From contig JAQFVV010000187.1 in assembly GCA_028023455.1 (NCBI GenBank), forward strand, positions 498,001-562,000: a stretch of 64,000 nucleotides of DNA, in the 5' to 3' direction. Shown here in pieces: positions 11,140 through 22,221 of the stretch. Under the pieces are notes generated by a model. That model was not told the DNA's origin. It worked only from the letters and a program-made list of their open reading frames with translations, and did no database searches. The DNA comes from Epiperipatus broadwayi. Lineage: Eukaryota > Onychophora > Udeonychophora > Euonychophora > Peripatidae. Each line of letters begins with the position of its first letter. The stretch's first letter is position 1. The translations under genes were made by a program, and so were the position numbers.

Positions 11140-12058
11140 ATGTGATGTGATGTATTTTGGCTTCTGATTAAACGAAGTCAAGAATATCTCAGCAATTATG
11201 CCTAGATAAACCTGTTAGCCACTTTATTTTCCATTCCCCATTCTAAATCTTCCCATATTCTGCCCCATCCCATTTCCATAACATAATCTTTGTCAACTCT
11301 ATGGCCTTTATATCTAAATCCCCCTTATCTTTTCGCAACCCCAGCATAAAAACCAATAACTCACTTTCTGTATAATCACTTTGTTCATATCTATTCTCCC
11401 ATAACTTCATTATCTGTAACCTTTCTGCTTTCAAGCATTTACATTCAATCAACAGATGCCTAATATTTTCTATACCTTCCTTACACAATTTGCACACTAA
11501 ATCACTCATAGTTTTCCATTTACAATGTATATTCTCTTGTTGCTAAAGATCCCGTTCGAGCCTTAAACAATAAACTATTTTCCTTACTATTATCATAAAT
11601 TAACTTGCATCCAATGTTCCGTTTACTTCTATATATATTTAAACTCTTCTTACCCTCCATACTAGTCTCCATCTCTCCAACTCCCTATTTTTTATTAATG
11701 CTTCTATTCTCTTATCCCATTCCTTACCACTATAATACTCAACAATCCTCCTAACACAATCATCCCATCTTTTATACAAGTATACTGATATAAATTCTTT
11801 ATCCAAATCTTTTGCATATCGCATTACCTTTCTCACCCATCTTGTTACCTGCTCTTACTCGATACTATCCATAAACTGCAACCTACCAAACATTTTCATT
11901 TTACTTTTTGCATCTCTCATATAAAAACTTGACCATCCCATTTCTCCTTGAATTGCCTCCTTTGCTGTCCACATCTCTGCATCTAATGCATGTCTTCCTA
12001 TTTCCCTTTGTACTTTCTCTAAATAATCTAAAACCCATAGCAAACTCTCCACATAATA
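11140..12058 (-). pseudogene. 5'-truncated LINE 3' end, copy B
   Basis: Minus-strand frames at 11243-11509, 11639-11836 and 11855-12052 encode the end of a LINE ORF2. The zinc knuckle reads C-K-L-C-K-E-G-I-E-N-I-R-H-L-L-I-E-C (C-x2-C-x8-H-x4-C), followed by L-K-A-E-R-L-Q-I-M-K-L-W-E-N. The same family lies at 39.5 kb, where the His is changed to Gln. The copy is truncated on its 5' side near 12058, where a foldback element begins. Stops between blocks make it nonfunctional. Confidence 0.75.
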
Positions 12059-12059
12059 C

Positions 12060-12450
12060 TGCCATCTAGCGCGTCATAATAATTAATGGATGCTATAAGG
12101 TTTGTGCATAAAATCGCTGTTTAATGTCTATTCATCCAATATACTCAGATTAGTTTCTAACTTGTAGCTTTCATCAGAGAAGAACCTTGGATCTGAGAGC
12201 ACTGAATTTAGATCTTAGAATCTAATGCAGTCCTTTAGCAGTCACATTTTACTATTTAGTTAAATATAAAACTACGAGTCCAAAATGAAAACACAATAAT
12301 GTTTTCAATCCAAGGCTTCTCATTGATGAAAGCCACAAGCTAAAAACTAGTCTGGGAATATTGGATAAGCAGACACTAAATGGGAATTTTATGAATAAAT
12401 ATTTTAGCATCCATTGATTACCTTGGCTTGCACTGGATGACACTATTGAA
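12060..12450. repeat. Foldback element, family X
   Basis: The left arm (GCCATCTAGCGC ... GGATCTGAGAGCACTG, about 12062-12210) pairs with an inverted right arm (GGGAATATTGGATAAGC ... GGCTTGCACTGGATGAC, about 12300-12445). The same arms occur at 13.86, 38.7 and 44.5 kb. A minus-strand frame through this sequence is a by-product and not a gene. Confidence 0.75.
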
Positions 12451-13858
12451 TGGAGAGTTTGCTATTGTTTTAAAAGCTCTTATGTGCATATAAAATAGTT
12501 ATCACAAGATGTTTAATATTTCAGTTTTATAGTAGATAAACTGTCATCCAAATAATTCTCATGAATGAAAAGCAAATTAACCTAATATTAATTACATTCT
12601 GAGAATATCATTAAACTTTGTGATATAGCTCCAAATATTAAGTTTGGGTTAAAAAGGATAGTAAACAGTAGCAAACTATTATTACAGACATACTGTTATT
12701 GCTAGTTATTCCAACCATATATGAACACAGAATATGGACATAAAATATTTATTCTAAACAGTTAAATAAAACAATCTTTGCATAACATATAATAAAACAA
12801 ATGCCACTACAAACTTGTCAGTGAAGGTTTAAGATTTTCTTTCATATTTTATCCTCTAGCTAAAAATAGTTTGACACCTATTTACCAACAAATAATTAGA
12901 TGGTAAAAAAAAAAAAACAATTAACTAATTAAACATTTCACTACATCAGTAGAGGAAACAAAATCAGCAGAGTATTATGACAAAAAATAGTACTTGATTA
13001 CCATCAGCTTGCTATTACTTGGTATTCAAAATTCAGATACATTACAAATTTTAACAAATTCTTTTCATGCCTTGTGCAGTTTCACACAATAGTAAGCACG
13101 ACAGATTCAAGAGTTGTAAGTTTCTGCATCATTTCTAGCAAAAAAATAAATAAATAAATCTCAATTTAATCTACTGAACGGAACTATTGTTCTTGTCATT
13201 TTGGTTCCCAAATGTAATGCATCTTTTCAAGAAACTGACTATGCAACTATTTTTCACCCTGAGCAGTTAAGTTAATGGTAAGTGTGGCAGTCTTAGAACA
13301 ATATATTTCTGACCAAGGTCAATCAGTATTATACAAAATAAAGGTTAGCCAATTAAATAACACTAATACATCTGACCTTTTGGTAGCATGCTTAACATAG
13401 TAAATTATTTACTTAAAAGCAAGTTATCCAAACACAATAACCTGCTGAATATATTGATCATATCATTACTCACATTTCTTTTAAGCATATTAATTGAAAA
13501 TAATATACTTGACAAAAATCAAGAGTAACAAACTAAATTAGTCAAGTGAAATTGTTCCTAAGATATTAGATCCAAATTTCAATGAATTTTAAAATCAAAA
13601 TCCTTTACAAAATTTTTCAATTCTTCTTTGAAATGGCATAAATGTTATGAAGAGCTACACTTCTTATTTTTAATAGTATATAGCAATTCACTTGATTATT
13701 ATTGTCTTGAATGATCAATGCTTACTAAATAGAAATGCTATTATATCCATATTATATACTATTCTTACAATAACTATAAAAGAGCCAATAAGCATCACAT
13801 GATCACCGTTTCTTAAGCTTGCTTATAACTGTTATTAAAACAGACAAAACTCTCTATA
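12451..13858. other. AT-rich noncoding stretch
   Basis: No exon found. It includes A12 and similar tracts, a TAAA repeat near 13145-13160, and a phrase near 13100 (GACAGATTCAAGAGTTG) weakly related to the SINE bodies at 30.6 and 37.9 kb. Confidence 0.3.
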
Positions 13859-14537
13859 TGTATTGCCACTCAGTGCAAACCAGAGTAATCAATGGATGCC
13901 AGAAGACTTGGGCATAAAATCCCCATCTAGTGCCTACACATCCAATATCCCCAGATTAGTTTCTGGCTTGTGGCCTTCGCCAGTGGGGAGCCTTGGATCT
14001 GAGAGCACTGCACATAGATCTTAAAATTTAATGCAACCCTCCAGCAACCACTTTTTATCTCTACTTAATTACAAAACTAAGAGTCTTAAATTGAAAACAC
14101 TATGAGCTTGGATTGAAAAATATTATAGTGTTTTCAATTTAAGACTCTTAGTTTCGTAGTTAAGTAGAGATAAAAAGTGATTGCTGGAGGGTTGCATTAA
14201 ATCCTAAGACCTAGGTTCAGTGCTCTCAGATCCAAGGCTCCTCACTGACGAAGGCCACAAACCAGAAACTAGTCTGGGGATATTGGATGAGTAATAGTGT
14301 TTTCAATTTAAGACTCATAGTTTTGTAGTTAAGTAAAGATAAAAAGTGGTTGCTGGAGGGTTGCATTAAATCCTAAGATCTATGTGCAGTGCTCTCAGAT
14401 CCAAGGCTCCTCAATGACGAAGGCCACAAGCCAGAAACTAATCTGGGGATATTGGTTGAGTAGGCACTAGATAGGGATTTTATGCACAAGCCTTCTGGTA
14501 TCCATTGATTACTCTGGTTTGCACTGAGTGGTAATAC
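13859..14537. repeat. Foldback element, family X, with duplicated right arm
   Basis: The outer ends TATTGCCACTCAGTGCAAAC (13861) and GTTTGCACTGAGTGGTAATA (about 14517) are inverse copies. The inner part is a long hairpin around 14110 (AAACACTATGAGC and its complement). About 170 bp of the right arm, starting TAGTGTTTTCAATTTAAGAC, is present twice in tandem (14126 and 14288). The repeat shows a recent rearrangement on an otherwise family-X scaffold. Confidence 0.8.
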
Positions 14538-15845
14538 GTTATAATGAAACCAGAGATGCACCGAAAAGGGAGCACATCTTACTACCATCAGCCACAGGGT
14601 CTTCAGATAGGATGTTGGTGATAACGCAATGAAATGCTACCTTCAGTATGCAAGCTCTATATTAACTGAAAAAAATTAGATGCAATTTAGACTAGTTTGA
14701 CTTCATCACATTACCCTTTCAAACTCCATTAGATCCCAGAATTCGAACCCAGGGAGAATTTTCAGTTATCTCTCTTCGGGGATGAACTTACTTAATTTTC
14801 AAACCTACGTGTCTACATATAAATAAAGACCAGTATATTTTTACTATTAGAATATTATATACATCTTTTTATATATGAAGAATAGTCTCTGGGTATGAAT
14901 AATTAATATATGTGTATTTAATATAATTATTTAGTGATATGTGGAGATTATAGACTAAACTATTTATTTAGTAGTGTAAATGCATAATACTGATGATGAT
15001 CAAGCACATTATTAGTGTAAATGCATAATACTGATGATGGTCAAGTAGATATCAGATTGATTTCAACAATTATTTGACATTTATTAAACAAAAAACAAGA
15101 AATAATGCAATGAATATTGAGACAGCAAGGATGGCTTCCTATCATTTAAAGAATACAATAAATTTCCCTTTCCAAAACCCATGATAGGAATACATATTTA
15201 AGCAGTCTTTAGTTACAAAGTAATAAACAAAACAAAAAATAATAATAATATATACAAGTAAATTGAAATTAAAGGTTTCAAATAATAAAAATATAGCAGT
15301 AGAAAAGAAAATTAATAATATACTAATTCCAAATCTATCTTGCTACTAGTATTAACTATAATTATATTTTATTTATTGGAGTATGCAATTTTTAGCTGAT
15401 TACTGAATGAAGAACTTCTCATATATGTAAGTTAAGTTGATATTAGTGAAAAAGAATAAACCATTCGTTCACTGTGATTAATTATATATCCAAAAAAAAA
15501 AAAAAAAACTATTGCTAGGTTTAGTAATAACTATTAATAAAAAAATATAACTCTGTTTGTTCTAAAGTTTGTAGCTAATGTAGAATAACTCAAGATCTTA
15601 TTTGAGGTCACTTTGGCATAGCAGTATCAAATTTCAGGGAAATAATTACAATTAATTTGCTTATTTTGATTCCTTCCTTTCCTCCCTCTATACAGCTATA
15701 TATATTTTAGATACACGCTTCCATTTCTGAGATGCCAGTGATCAAATTTGAAAAACGAAGCTCAATACAAAAAAAAAAAAATCACAAGCCATAAAATTAC
15801 AAATAGTAAAAATAAATAAATAAATAAATTATATGAATCAATAAA
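14538..15845. other. Noncoding stretch with a SINE-like box and tandem repeat
   Basis: Around 14735-14755 the phrase CCAGAATTCGAACCCAGGG is the reverse of a tRNA B box (GGTTCGAATTC), suggesting a minus-strand SINE remnant. At 14975-15050 the phrase GTGTAAATGCATAATACTGA is repeated 41 bases apart. The rest is AT-rich with microsatellites and poly(A). Confidence 0.4.
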
Positions 15846-16252
15846 TTCAAATATCAGCCTTTTAAGCTAATTGTGCATACGCTTTGTGAGCGTTAATAAT
15901 AAATGAATACTTTCTCACCAATACAAGATATAGTGTTAATGCAGGAATCCTCATATTCCTACGACTCAAATGCTTATATATGAGCAAATCTTAAGTACTG
16001 GCAAGTAATTTCACCCACGTCATTCATTCAGACATCGTATATAGTAATTTAAAGTGATGATTCCATCCTCACGCTTTACTTGCCAGTACTTCAGATTTGC
16101 TCATATATAAGCATTTGAGTCATAGGAATAAGAGGATTCCTTTTATTCCTGCATAAATACTATATCTTGTATTGGTGAGAAAGTATTCATTTATTTTTAA
16201 CACTCGCAAAGCATATGCACAATTAGCTTAAAAGGTTGATATTTGAATGTAT
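15846..16252. repeat. Long foldback element, about 405 bp
   Basis: The arm from AAATATCAGCCTTTTAAGC (15849) through ACTGGCAAGTAA (about 16008) pairs with the inverted copy from TTACTTGCCAGT (about 16077) to GCTTAAAAGGTTGATATTTG (about 16247). Loop about 70 bases. Arms carry scattered mismatches and small gaps, so this is not a recent copy. Confidence 0.8.
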
Positions 16253-17285
16253 ACAATTGTAAACATACGCTATATAAAATAAATGCTTATTTACATATGA
16301 ATCAATAAAGAAAATAATCTTCTTAAGGAAAATAGGCATTGTCTATATTTTAAGTCTATACATGTATATCAATCTCAAGACGCGACATAGTTGTCCATTG
16401 GCTTTGCTGAATTCACATTAATTAGTCCTAAGTGTTATCCAGTTGTTTCTTTCTAACACGCAGCAACAAACCCACTGCAGATCGATATCCATTAAGACTT
16501 AAGAGATATTTTGCACAGACACATTTATAATGGCATAACAGTTGGCGTCGGTCACCCACAGTATATTCTAATACTCAGCACACATTGCAGAGTTGCCTTT
16601 CATGATTCTAGTTAGTTATCCAATGGCATTTAAGTATCGGAAAAATAGCGTGAGAATTTGATTGAATTCCAAGTTTTAAATTTCTTTCTCTTCACTTTCT
16701 TAAAAATCTATTCAAGCTCTCTAGCATATGTTTAAATTATCAATCCATTTTTACCATTTATACATTCTGATTTGTTGTTTAAGCAAACAGCTCAAACTAT
16801 TTCCTTTTTTAATTCTGATAATGACAGTTTCCTTTTTTTTTTTTTTAGCATTGAATATCAGAATCCATCTTAATATATTTTCTTTTTTAAAAAAAAATAT
16901 TAATAAATGTTCAGACTTTTTTCATGTGTAGATTATCCAACTGTTTTTTTTTTAAACTAAAAACCTCTCACGCTGACTCATGCCGATTTTTAATAATTCA
17001 TTGTTACAAATCTATATGGTTATTAAAATATTTTTCACTTATTGCATTGTTTTCCATCTTCCAAATCCAATCACCTAGCAACTATTTTGACCTTGGGTCA
17101 TTATTCTTTTATTTTAATCTTCGTTTATGTCAGTCTCACTAGTCAGCTAATTATTAATTTAATTATTAGTGAGATTAGGTTGTGTAAATATGTATAAATT
17201 TTACTGCTTTAGAGATGCAGAAATCAAAAATACAACTCTCATGAAATAAAAATAAAATAAAAATAGCAGTTTATTTGAGGTGACG
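16253..17285. other. Noncoding stretch
   Basis: Part of this (16380-16640) is less AT-rich and could be an uncatalogued repeat, but no homology inside the window and no reading frame supports a name. Confidence 0.3.
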
Positions 17286-17310
17286 TTTTTGTTTAGCGTA
17301 TATATATATA

Positions 17311-17341
<31 letters not shown>

Positions 17342-17485
17342 CCCAAAACCCTTATTTTTTTTTTTTTTTAAAAATAAATTTTTCCCCCCCCCCCCACGCA
17401 AAAATTAAAAAAGATAAACCCCCCCCCCCCCTTAAAAAATTTCACCAAACCAGAGCCCCCCGGGTGGAAAAAATTTTTTTTAAGG
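17286..17485. other. Anomalous homopolymer-rich sequence, possible assembly artefact
   Basis: T runs of up to about 30, then C13 and C14 tracts and a CCCCCCGGG block within 200 bases. The composition differs from everything around it. C-rich homopolymers next to T-rich homopolymers resemble low-quality read ends. It lies between the inverted LRPPRC exons and the plus-strand exon 1. Confidence 0.55.
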
Positions 17486-19379
17486 AGATTCTATCTTCAC
17501 CTTCATTTTCAATCGTTATAATATGTATATGTAAGCTCGATTGTTTGACTATCAATTGACCAGATTGAAACTGTTGGAAAAATTACGACAGGTGTGTTAG
17601 TTGGAGTTTTGCCTGTTTTTTAACTATGAGAGTGAAGTCAGTATAACCATGTAATGTTTATTGGTTCATGAGTTAAAATCTCTAATTATAAATATTATTT
17701 TTGAAGATATAATTAAATTTTATACAACTATTAAATTTTTGTTACAATTTTTAGTGGATAGCATTTGCTTATCATTTTCTTAACACTATAATATGAATAT
17801 ATTTAATATCACTAAAAAAATACTAAGATAAAATGCATAATGTAATTTGATTCAAGTAATGAAGACTCACAAAAACTTGACAAATTGAAATAAATTGTTG
17901 ACACATTGGATTAAAAAATTAGAAAATGTTATTAAAAAGAATTATTTGATATAGAGATTAATATATGTTCATACATAAAGTGATATAAAAACAAACTATG
18001 AAAACACATTTTTGACTTTATCTATTTTTAATATGCTTGAGGGTTATATTTAATAAACTAGAATGATTGAGATTAGCATATCCTCCAAATAAGAATTTGA
18101 TGTAAATTGAGGAAACGTTTATAAAAGTTTATAATGTAGCTCTAAATATTAAAATACCACAATACATTATCTTAAGAACATGATGAGCAATGAGCCACTA
18201 TCATGATCAACAATTAAGCATTGTTTTACTGTAATATCTTATTATGACATTATCTTCATATATATAACATGGTAGATAAAATCAAAGAAATGTTGCAAAA
18301 ACAAAAAGCAATCATACTATTTAACAATTCTGTATATCGGCAATACAATATCATGATCTCGCAGTCCCAACTTTGTGTGAGAGCCGTACAGTGAAAATGA
18401 TACTACAGAAATATTCATTATTGGATAATCTCTGGTCTAATGAATGACTAATAAAAATTATTACTTATATTATAATTTCAAAATACTTATTATTCTGAAA
18501 AATCTTTAGTTGATGTTAAAAAGATGTGCTTTTTACTTATACAATAATTCTTTTTTGAGGTATTAAAATGTCTTTCATATGTTAAAATTGCATTGTGAAG
18601 TGTTTATTAAAGAATGTATGGTATACTATATAATAATTCTTTATATTTTATGCTGTTTTTATATAATTTCTCCAATGTAAATATTTTCTACTTCTGCATG
18701 AATCTTGGCAGTATCAAGCACTATAACATGTTGATCGATTCAAAATTAAATAATAATTTATATCAATTAATGTATGGCTTTAAAAAAGCATTTTTCCATA
18801 AGTCCCTGGTATAATAAGAGGGGTATACTCACAGGGTTAAGTTGAAGTGTAACGATCCTTTCCATTAGTTTTTAAGCAATAATAATAACTACATCAGTTT
18901 TAAAAATCATTCTTTAATTAATTACATATAATTAAGTATGAATTATTGTCGATTTTTAAAAATGTATGAATACTACTATGAATTGCAATATTTGGTTGCT
19001 CAAAATATTCAGATATTTTTCGACGTTTCTTGAATGAGTAAAATCAAAAATAAAGTTCAAATTATCGTTAATAATAGCAATTACACCTACCTTTGAAATA
19101 TTTCTCTACATGAGATTGGAATACATTTAAAATTATGGAAAGAAATAGAAATCACATTTTTATTTTTCCAATTAATGAGAGGTATAAAAGAAGATACCCA
19201 ATATGTTCGTAGCCGGCAAAAAATTGCCATGATGTTAAATATATAAATAATAAAATAAATTACATATTATTGTAATAAATATTTCAACTATATATTTTAA
19301 AAAAATTGCATATAATACTGTTATATTTCTTTTTTTAATAAAAATATTTTAGCTTCTTTAAAGCATTCATGAAGAAAAC
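17486..19379. other. AT-rich sequence upstream of LRPPRC exon 1
   Basis: No gene or named element recognised on either strand. It is largely plain AT-rich sequence up to the putative promoter. Confidence 0.3.
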
Positions 19380-19472
19380 AAAACTTCCCCAGCAGTCCCA
19401 TCGAATTGAACTAGCGCCATCTAAAGTTCAATCACATGGAGCGCCATTGTTTTTATAGTGGTCGTTTTTATT
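19380..19472 (+). promoter_or_regulatory. Putative LRPPRC promoter / 5'UTR
   Basis: About 90 bases upstream of the exon 1 start codon are less AT-rich than their surroundings and contain two AGCGCCAT/AGCGCCATC motifs (near 19414 and 19440). The second lies close to the start codon and resembles a YY1-type core (GCCAT), which is common at animal housekeeping promoters. No clear TATA box fits. Promoter assignment rests on position only. Confidence 0.3.
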
Positions 19473-19609
19473 ATGGCCAGTCTTCGTCGACTTAAAACCG
19501 ATTGGATGTTTAGTCTTTTAACTTTAATATCTGAAAATGTAAAATTAAGTAAAAATCGTTTTTGCCTTTTAAAATATCAAGTACGCATGTGTAAAGACGT
19601 ACCTCAAAG
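19473..19609 (+). CDS. LRPPRC: LRPPRC exon 1: start codon and mitochondrial presequence
   Basis: Starts at ATG 19473 (M-A-S-L-R-R-L-K-T-D) and runs 45 codons plus two bases to a strong donor, CAAAG|GTGCGT, at 19609/19610. The peptide is rich in Arg, Lys and Ser and poor in acidic residues, as expected of a mitochondrial targeting sequence. It ends in phase 2 (AG). The exon at 8387-8544 on the opposite strand begins with a single A, which restores an Arg codon and gives the junction V-P-Q-R-A-F-I-T-D. R-x-F is a known type of matrix-protease cleavage site, and vertebrate LRPPRC has a similar R-L-Y at its cleavage site. LRPPRC is a mitochondrial RNA-binding PPR protein that, with SLIRP, stabilises mitochondrial mRNAs. 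An upstream in-frame GTG at 19458 is less likely as a start. The order relative to exons 2 and 3 is abnormal. Confidence 0.62.
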
Positions 19610-21193
19610 GTGCGTGTATATCCCAATTTATTGCATTAATATATCAAAATAAACAGTTCCAATCTATTTTAAAATACCGATTTATTTTTTATAATATATT
19701 AATTGATCAGTAATATAACAAATTTTATTGCATAAAAAATTAAAGTTTATAATATTTTTGTTTTAGCTAAGCGAAATTTAATTAATGGTGACCAGTAATT
19801 GATTTTCTGTGCGATTTTGAAACATTGCCTTGCTAAATTTATTGTATATAAGGTGTCATTGAATTTGCTTACTTAGCTTTATAACTGAGATGGTAGAATA
19901 ATTTGTATTAGAAGGTTAGTTACTACTGATGATCAAGTATTATTTGATCGAAATCACTCATTGCGTAGTTTTCATATTTTTTGATAGAAAATAATACACA
20001 TATATAATTAATTTCGGTTGTATTTAGTTATTAGTGAAGAGATTGATAATTTAGTCAATTATTGTATAACGTTAGCAACTTTTTAGTGTGTAGGATTTTA
20101 AAAGACGATATATTACTATTAGATGTTAGTGGTTTTAGCTTATCTGCCTTTGATCTATACAAATAAACAATCGGATGTATTTTTATTATTATTATTTACT
20201 CATATATCCATAAGTAAAACAATTTGCTGCAAAATAAAGTCTCATTAATATTCTATAGAGAAATAGTGTTGACTCGCTAGACCATTAAAATAATAGGTAG
20301 ATAGTTAAAAGATTTTCTTTCCTTATTTTAACCTGTGAACGAACTACTTTTTAAAAAAGTCTATATGTGCTATAGTCTGAATTTATTGCAAAGTTAATAT
20401 CAATATTCTTCTATAGAGAAATAATGAAGTCTAGGCCATTAAAATATTAGGTAGATAGTTTAAGAATTTGCGTATTTTAATCTCCAAATAAAATTGGCTA
20501 TGAGCTTTTTTAAAAAAGCTGTGTGCTATAGTCTGAAATTAAAAAACATCAAGATTTTGAACACTAGGCTAGTAATTATATTTTAGCTTTATCAGCTGAT
20601 TGATGTCTTTGACCAGTGTATGTTTTTCTTGTATAGAGTAACTTGCTAATAAGTGAAAGATTTGTCCAATTTAAGAAAAAAATCTTAGTCTTGCCACTTG
20701 TAATTATTGTTGTATTTTAGTATCATTTTATCTTAAATCATCTAATTATATGATTAAATAAATAAATCTTGTTATATAGAAACTCATTTAAAAGGTCCAG
20801 CTAAAAAGTTTTATAGAGCCAGACTGAGTCAATAATCATTATAAAGAAATGTGCTATTAACATATTGATCATCTCTTTAATTATCAGTCCTTTATTTTAT
20901 TGTTTTTTTAAAATAAGCAACAAGTCCATTTCTATTCCTGATGTTCTATCATGAAGTGACATACAACTAGAGAAAAAAATATAAGAATGCTCTTAGAAAA
21001 TCCAAAATCTTTTCATAATAAATGTAGAAAATTATTCTTTGCACCTTTAAAACATACACATAGACACAAACAGAAAACATTCTCACTTCAATATGAATTA
21101 AATATAGAAGCAAGCAAGAAAAAAGAACCTAACATTTACCATTATAAATAATGATATATTTTATTAATTCGAATATATTTTATTATATTATAG
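19610..21193. repeat. Intron 1 region with two-copy tandem repeat at 20244-20540
   Basis: Between exon 1 and the next plus-strand exon. A roughly 140-bp unit (TTCTATAGAGAAATA ... GTGCTATAGTCTGAA) occurs at 20244-20387 and again, diverged, at 20402-20540. The missing exons would normally lie in this interval, so the duplication marks a possible junction. No coding exon seen here. Confidence 0.55.
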
Positions 21194-21281
21194 AAATGTC
21201 AGTATTAAAATGAATGGAAATACTTATGGTACTGTATTATCACATTATGCTGAAAAGGGAGACTGGAAAAAAATTCAAAAG
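21194..21281 (+). CDS. LRPPRC: LRPPRC internal PPR exon with GC donor
   Basis: An 88-bp exon made of one base of a split codon plus 29 codons. The acceptor is ATTATAG. The donor is CAAAAG|GCAAGT, a GC-AG intron start; its strong match to the donor consensus at the other positions is typical of functional GC donors. The peptide N-T-Y-G-T-V-L-S-H-Y-A-E-K-G-D-W is a PPR helix pair closely resembling the T-Y-x-x-L-L-x-x-Y-A-E-K-G-D segment of LRPPRC. It joins in frame (phase 0) to the exon at 23941. It expects an upstream exon ending in phase 2, but the exon at 2318-2440 leaves in phase 1, so at least one exon is missing between them. This agrees with about 110 residues missing from the protein. 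Confidence 0.85.
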
Positions 21282-22049
21282 GCAAGTATTTAATATTTAG
21301 ACACTGGTGATTTTTTTTTATTCACAGCCACCAATGTAAGCATTACCCAGCATCGTTTAGCGCAGTGACAGAGTATCACACCCGAACTTAAGATTCTTCG
21401 ATATATTCTATTTCTGGTATTTAAACTTCTTACAACCTCCTGAGCAATAAAACTTTTTAATCATTATAATCTAAGTATTAATTTAATAATTGGCACTAGA
21501 TAGCAACAACAGATTTATTTATTTTTGACTAATTGACCATTATTAATACAGGAGAATATTGCTTCATTTTATGCTTAATTTATTCTGGAGTTCAAGCTAA
21601 TGAATTGAAAGATTGAACAGTGTAAAGGTTTTGAACTAAAGATATTTTGCTTGTTCTAAGGATGGTATTCAGCTGATATGCAATGGAATGATTGCAGTGG
21701 TTGCAAAAAAAAAAAAAAAATGGAAATATGTACAGCTTGTTAAGAATTATAGTAATAATTAATGTATCTGATAAATAGTGAAATTTGTTTTTCATGTTCA
21801 AGCATTTTTAATAAAATAATGAAGGGAAAAGATTTTTAAATCTAATCTTTTAAATCAATGGAAGTTTGAAAACTGTTAAAATATGATTGAATATAAAACA
21901 AAAATATATTAGAAGCTTATTATCATCAGTATCAACTTGTGCATATTAGCATAATAACGTTGGTTTTCAAACTAAATATTCCAGGATTGATTTGCAGCTT
22001 AGCAAAATAAAATAAAAATCTCAGTGTATTTGATAGTTGAAAGATTAAT
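21282..22049. other. Intron sequence
   Basis: AT-rich, with an A17 tract near 21705. The phrase GCGCAGTGACAGAGTATCAC near 21360 might be a tRNA-like remnant but is not conclusive. Confidence 0.3.
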
Positions 22050-22150
22050 TGCCTGAGAAGTCATTGAAATCCAAGCACTGGGTATGAGCAGTTGAGCTTC
22101 AATCCATGAATCTTTAGCTCTTGAATCCACCATTTTATCTCTGCAATAAA
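22050..22150 (-). repeat. tRNA-like SINE body remnant
   Basis: On the minus strand this reads GGATTCAAGAGCTAAAGATT followed by GAAGCTCAAC, the same phrase as at 30620-30670 and 37928-37965 on the plus strand. The shared block has the look of a tRNA anticodon arm plus degenerate B box. Ends undefined. Confidence 0.45.
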
Positions 22151-22221
22151 CTTTATATGGCAAAATCGAATGCAGTAGTTTATTTTTCAAGATGTAATAT
22201 GATATTCATGCTTCAGAAATG

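Noticed and set aside
17201-17401. Lys/Gly-rich frame near 17.3 kb
   Set aside because: It is a translation of the anomalous homopolymer block.
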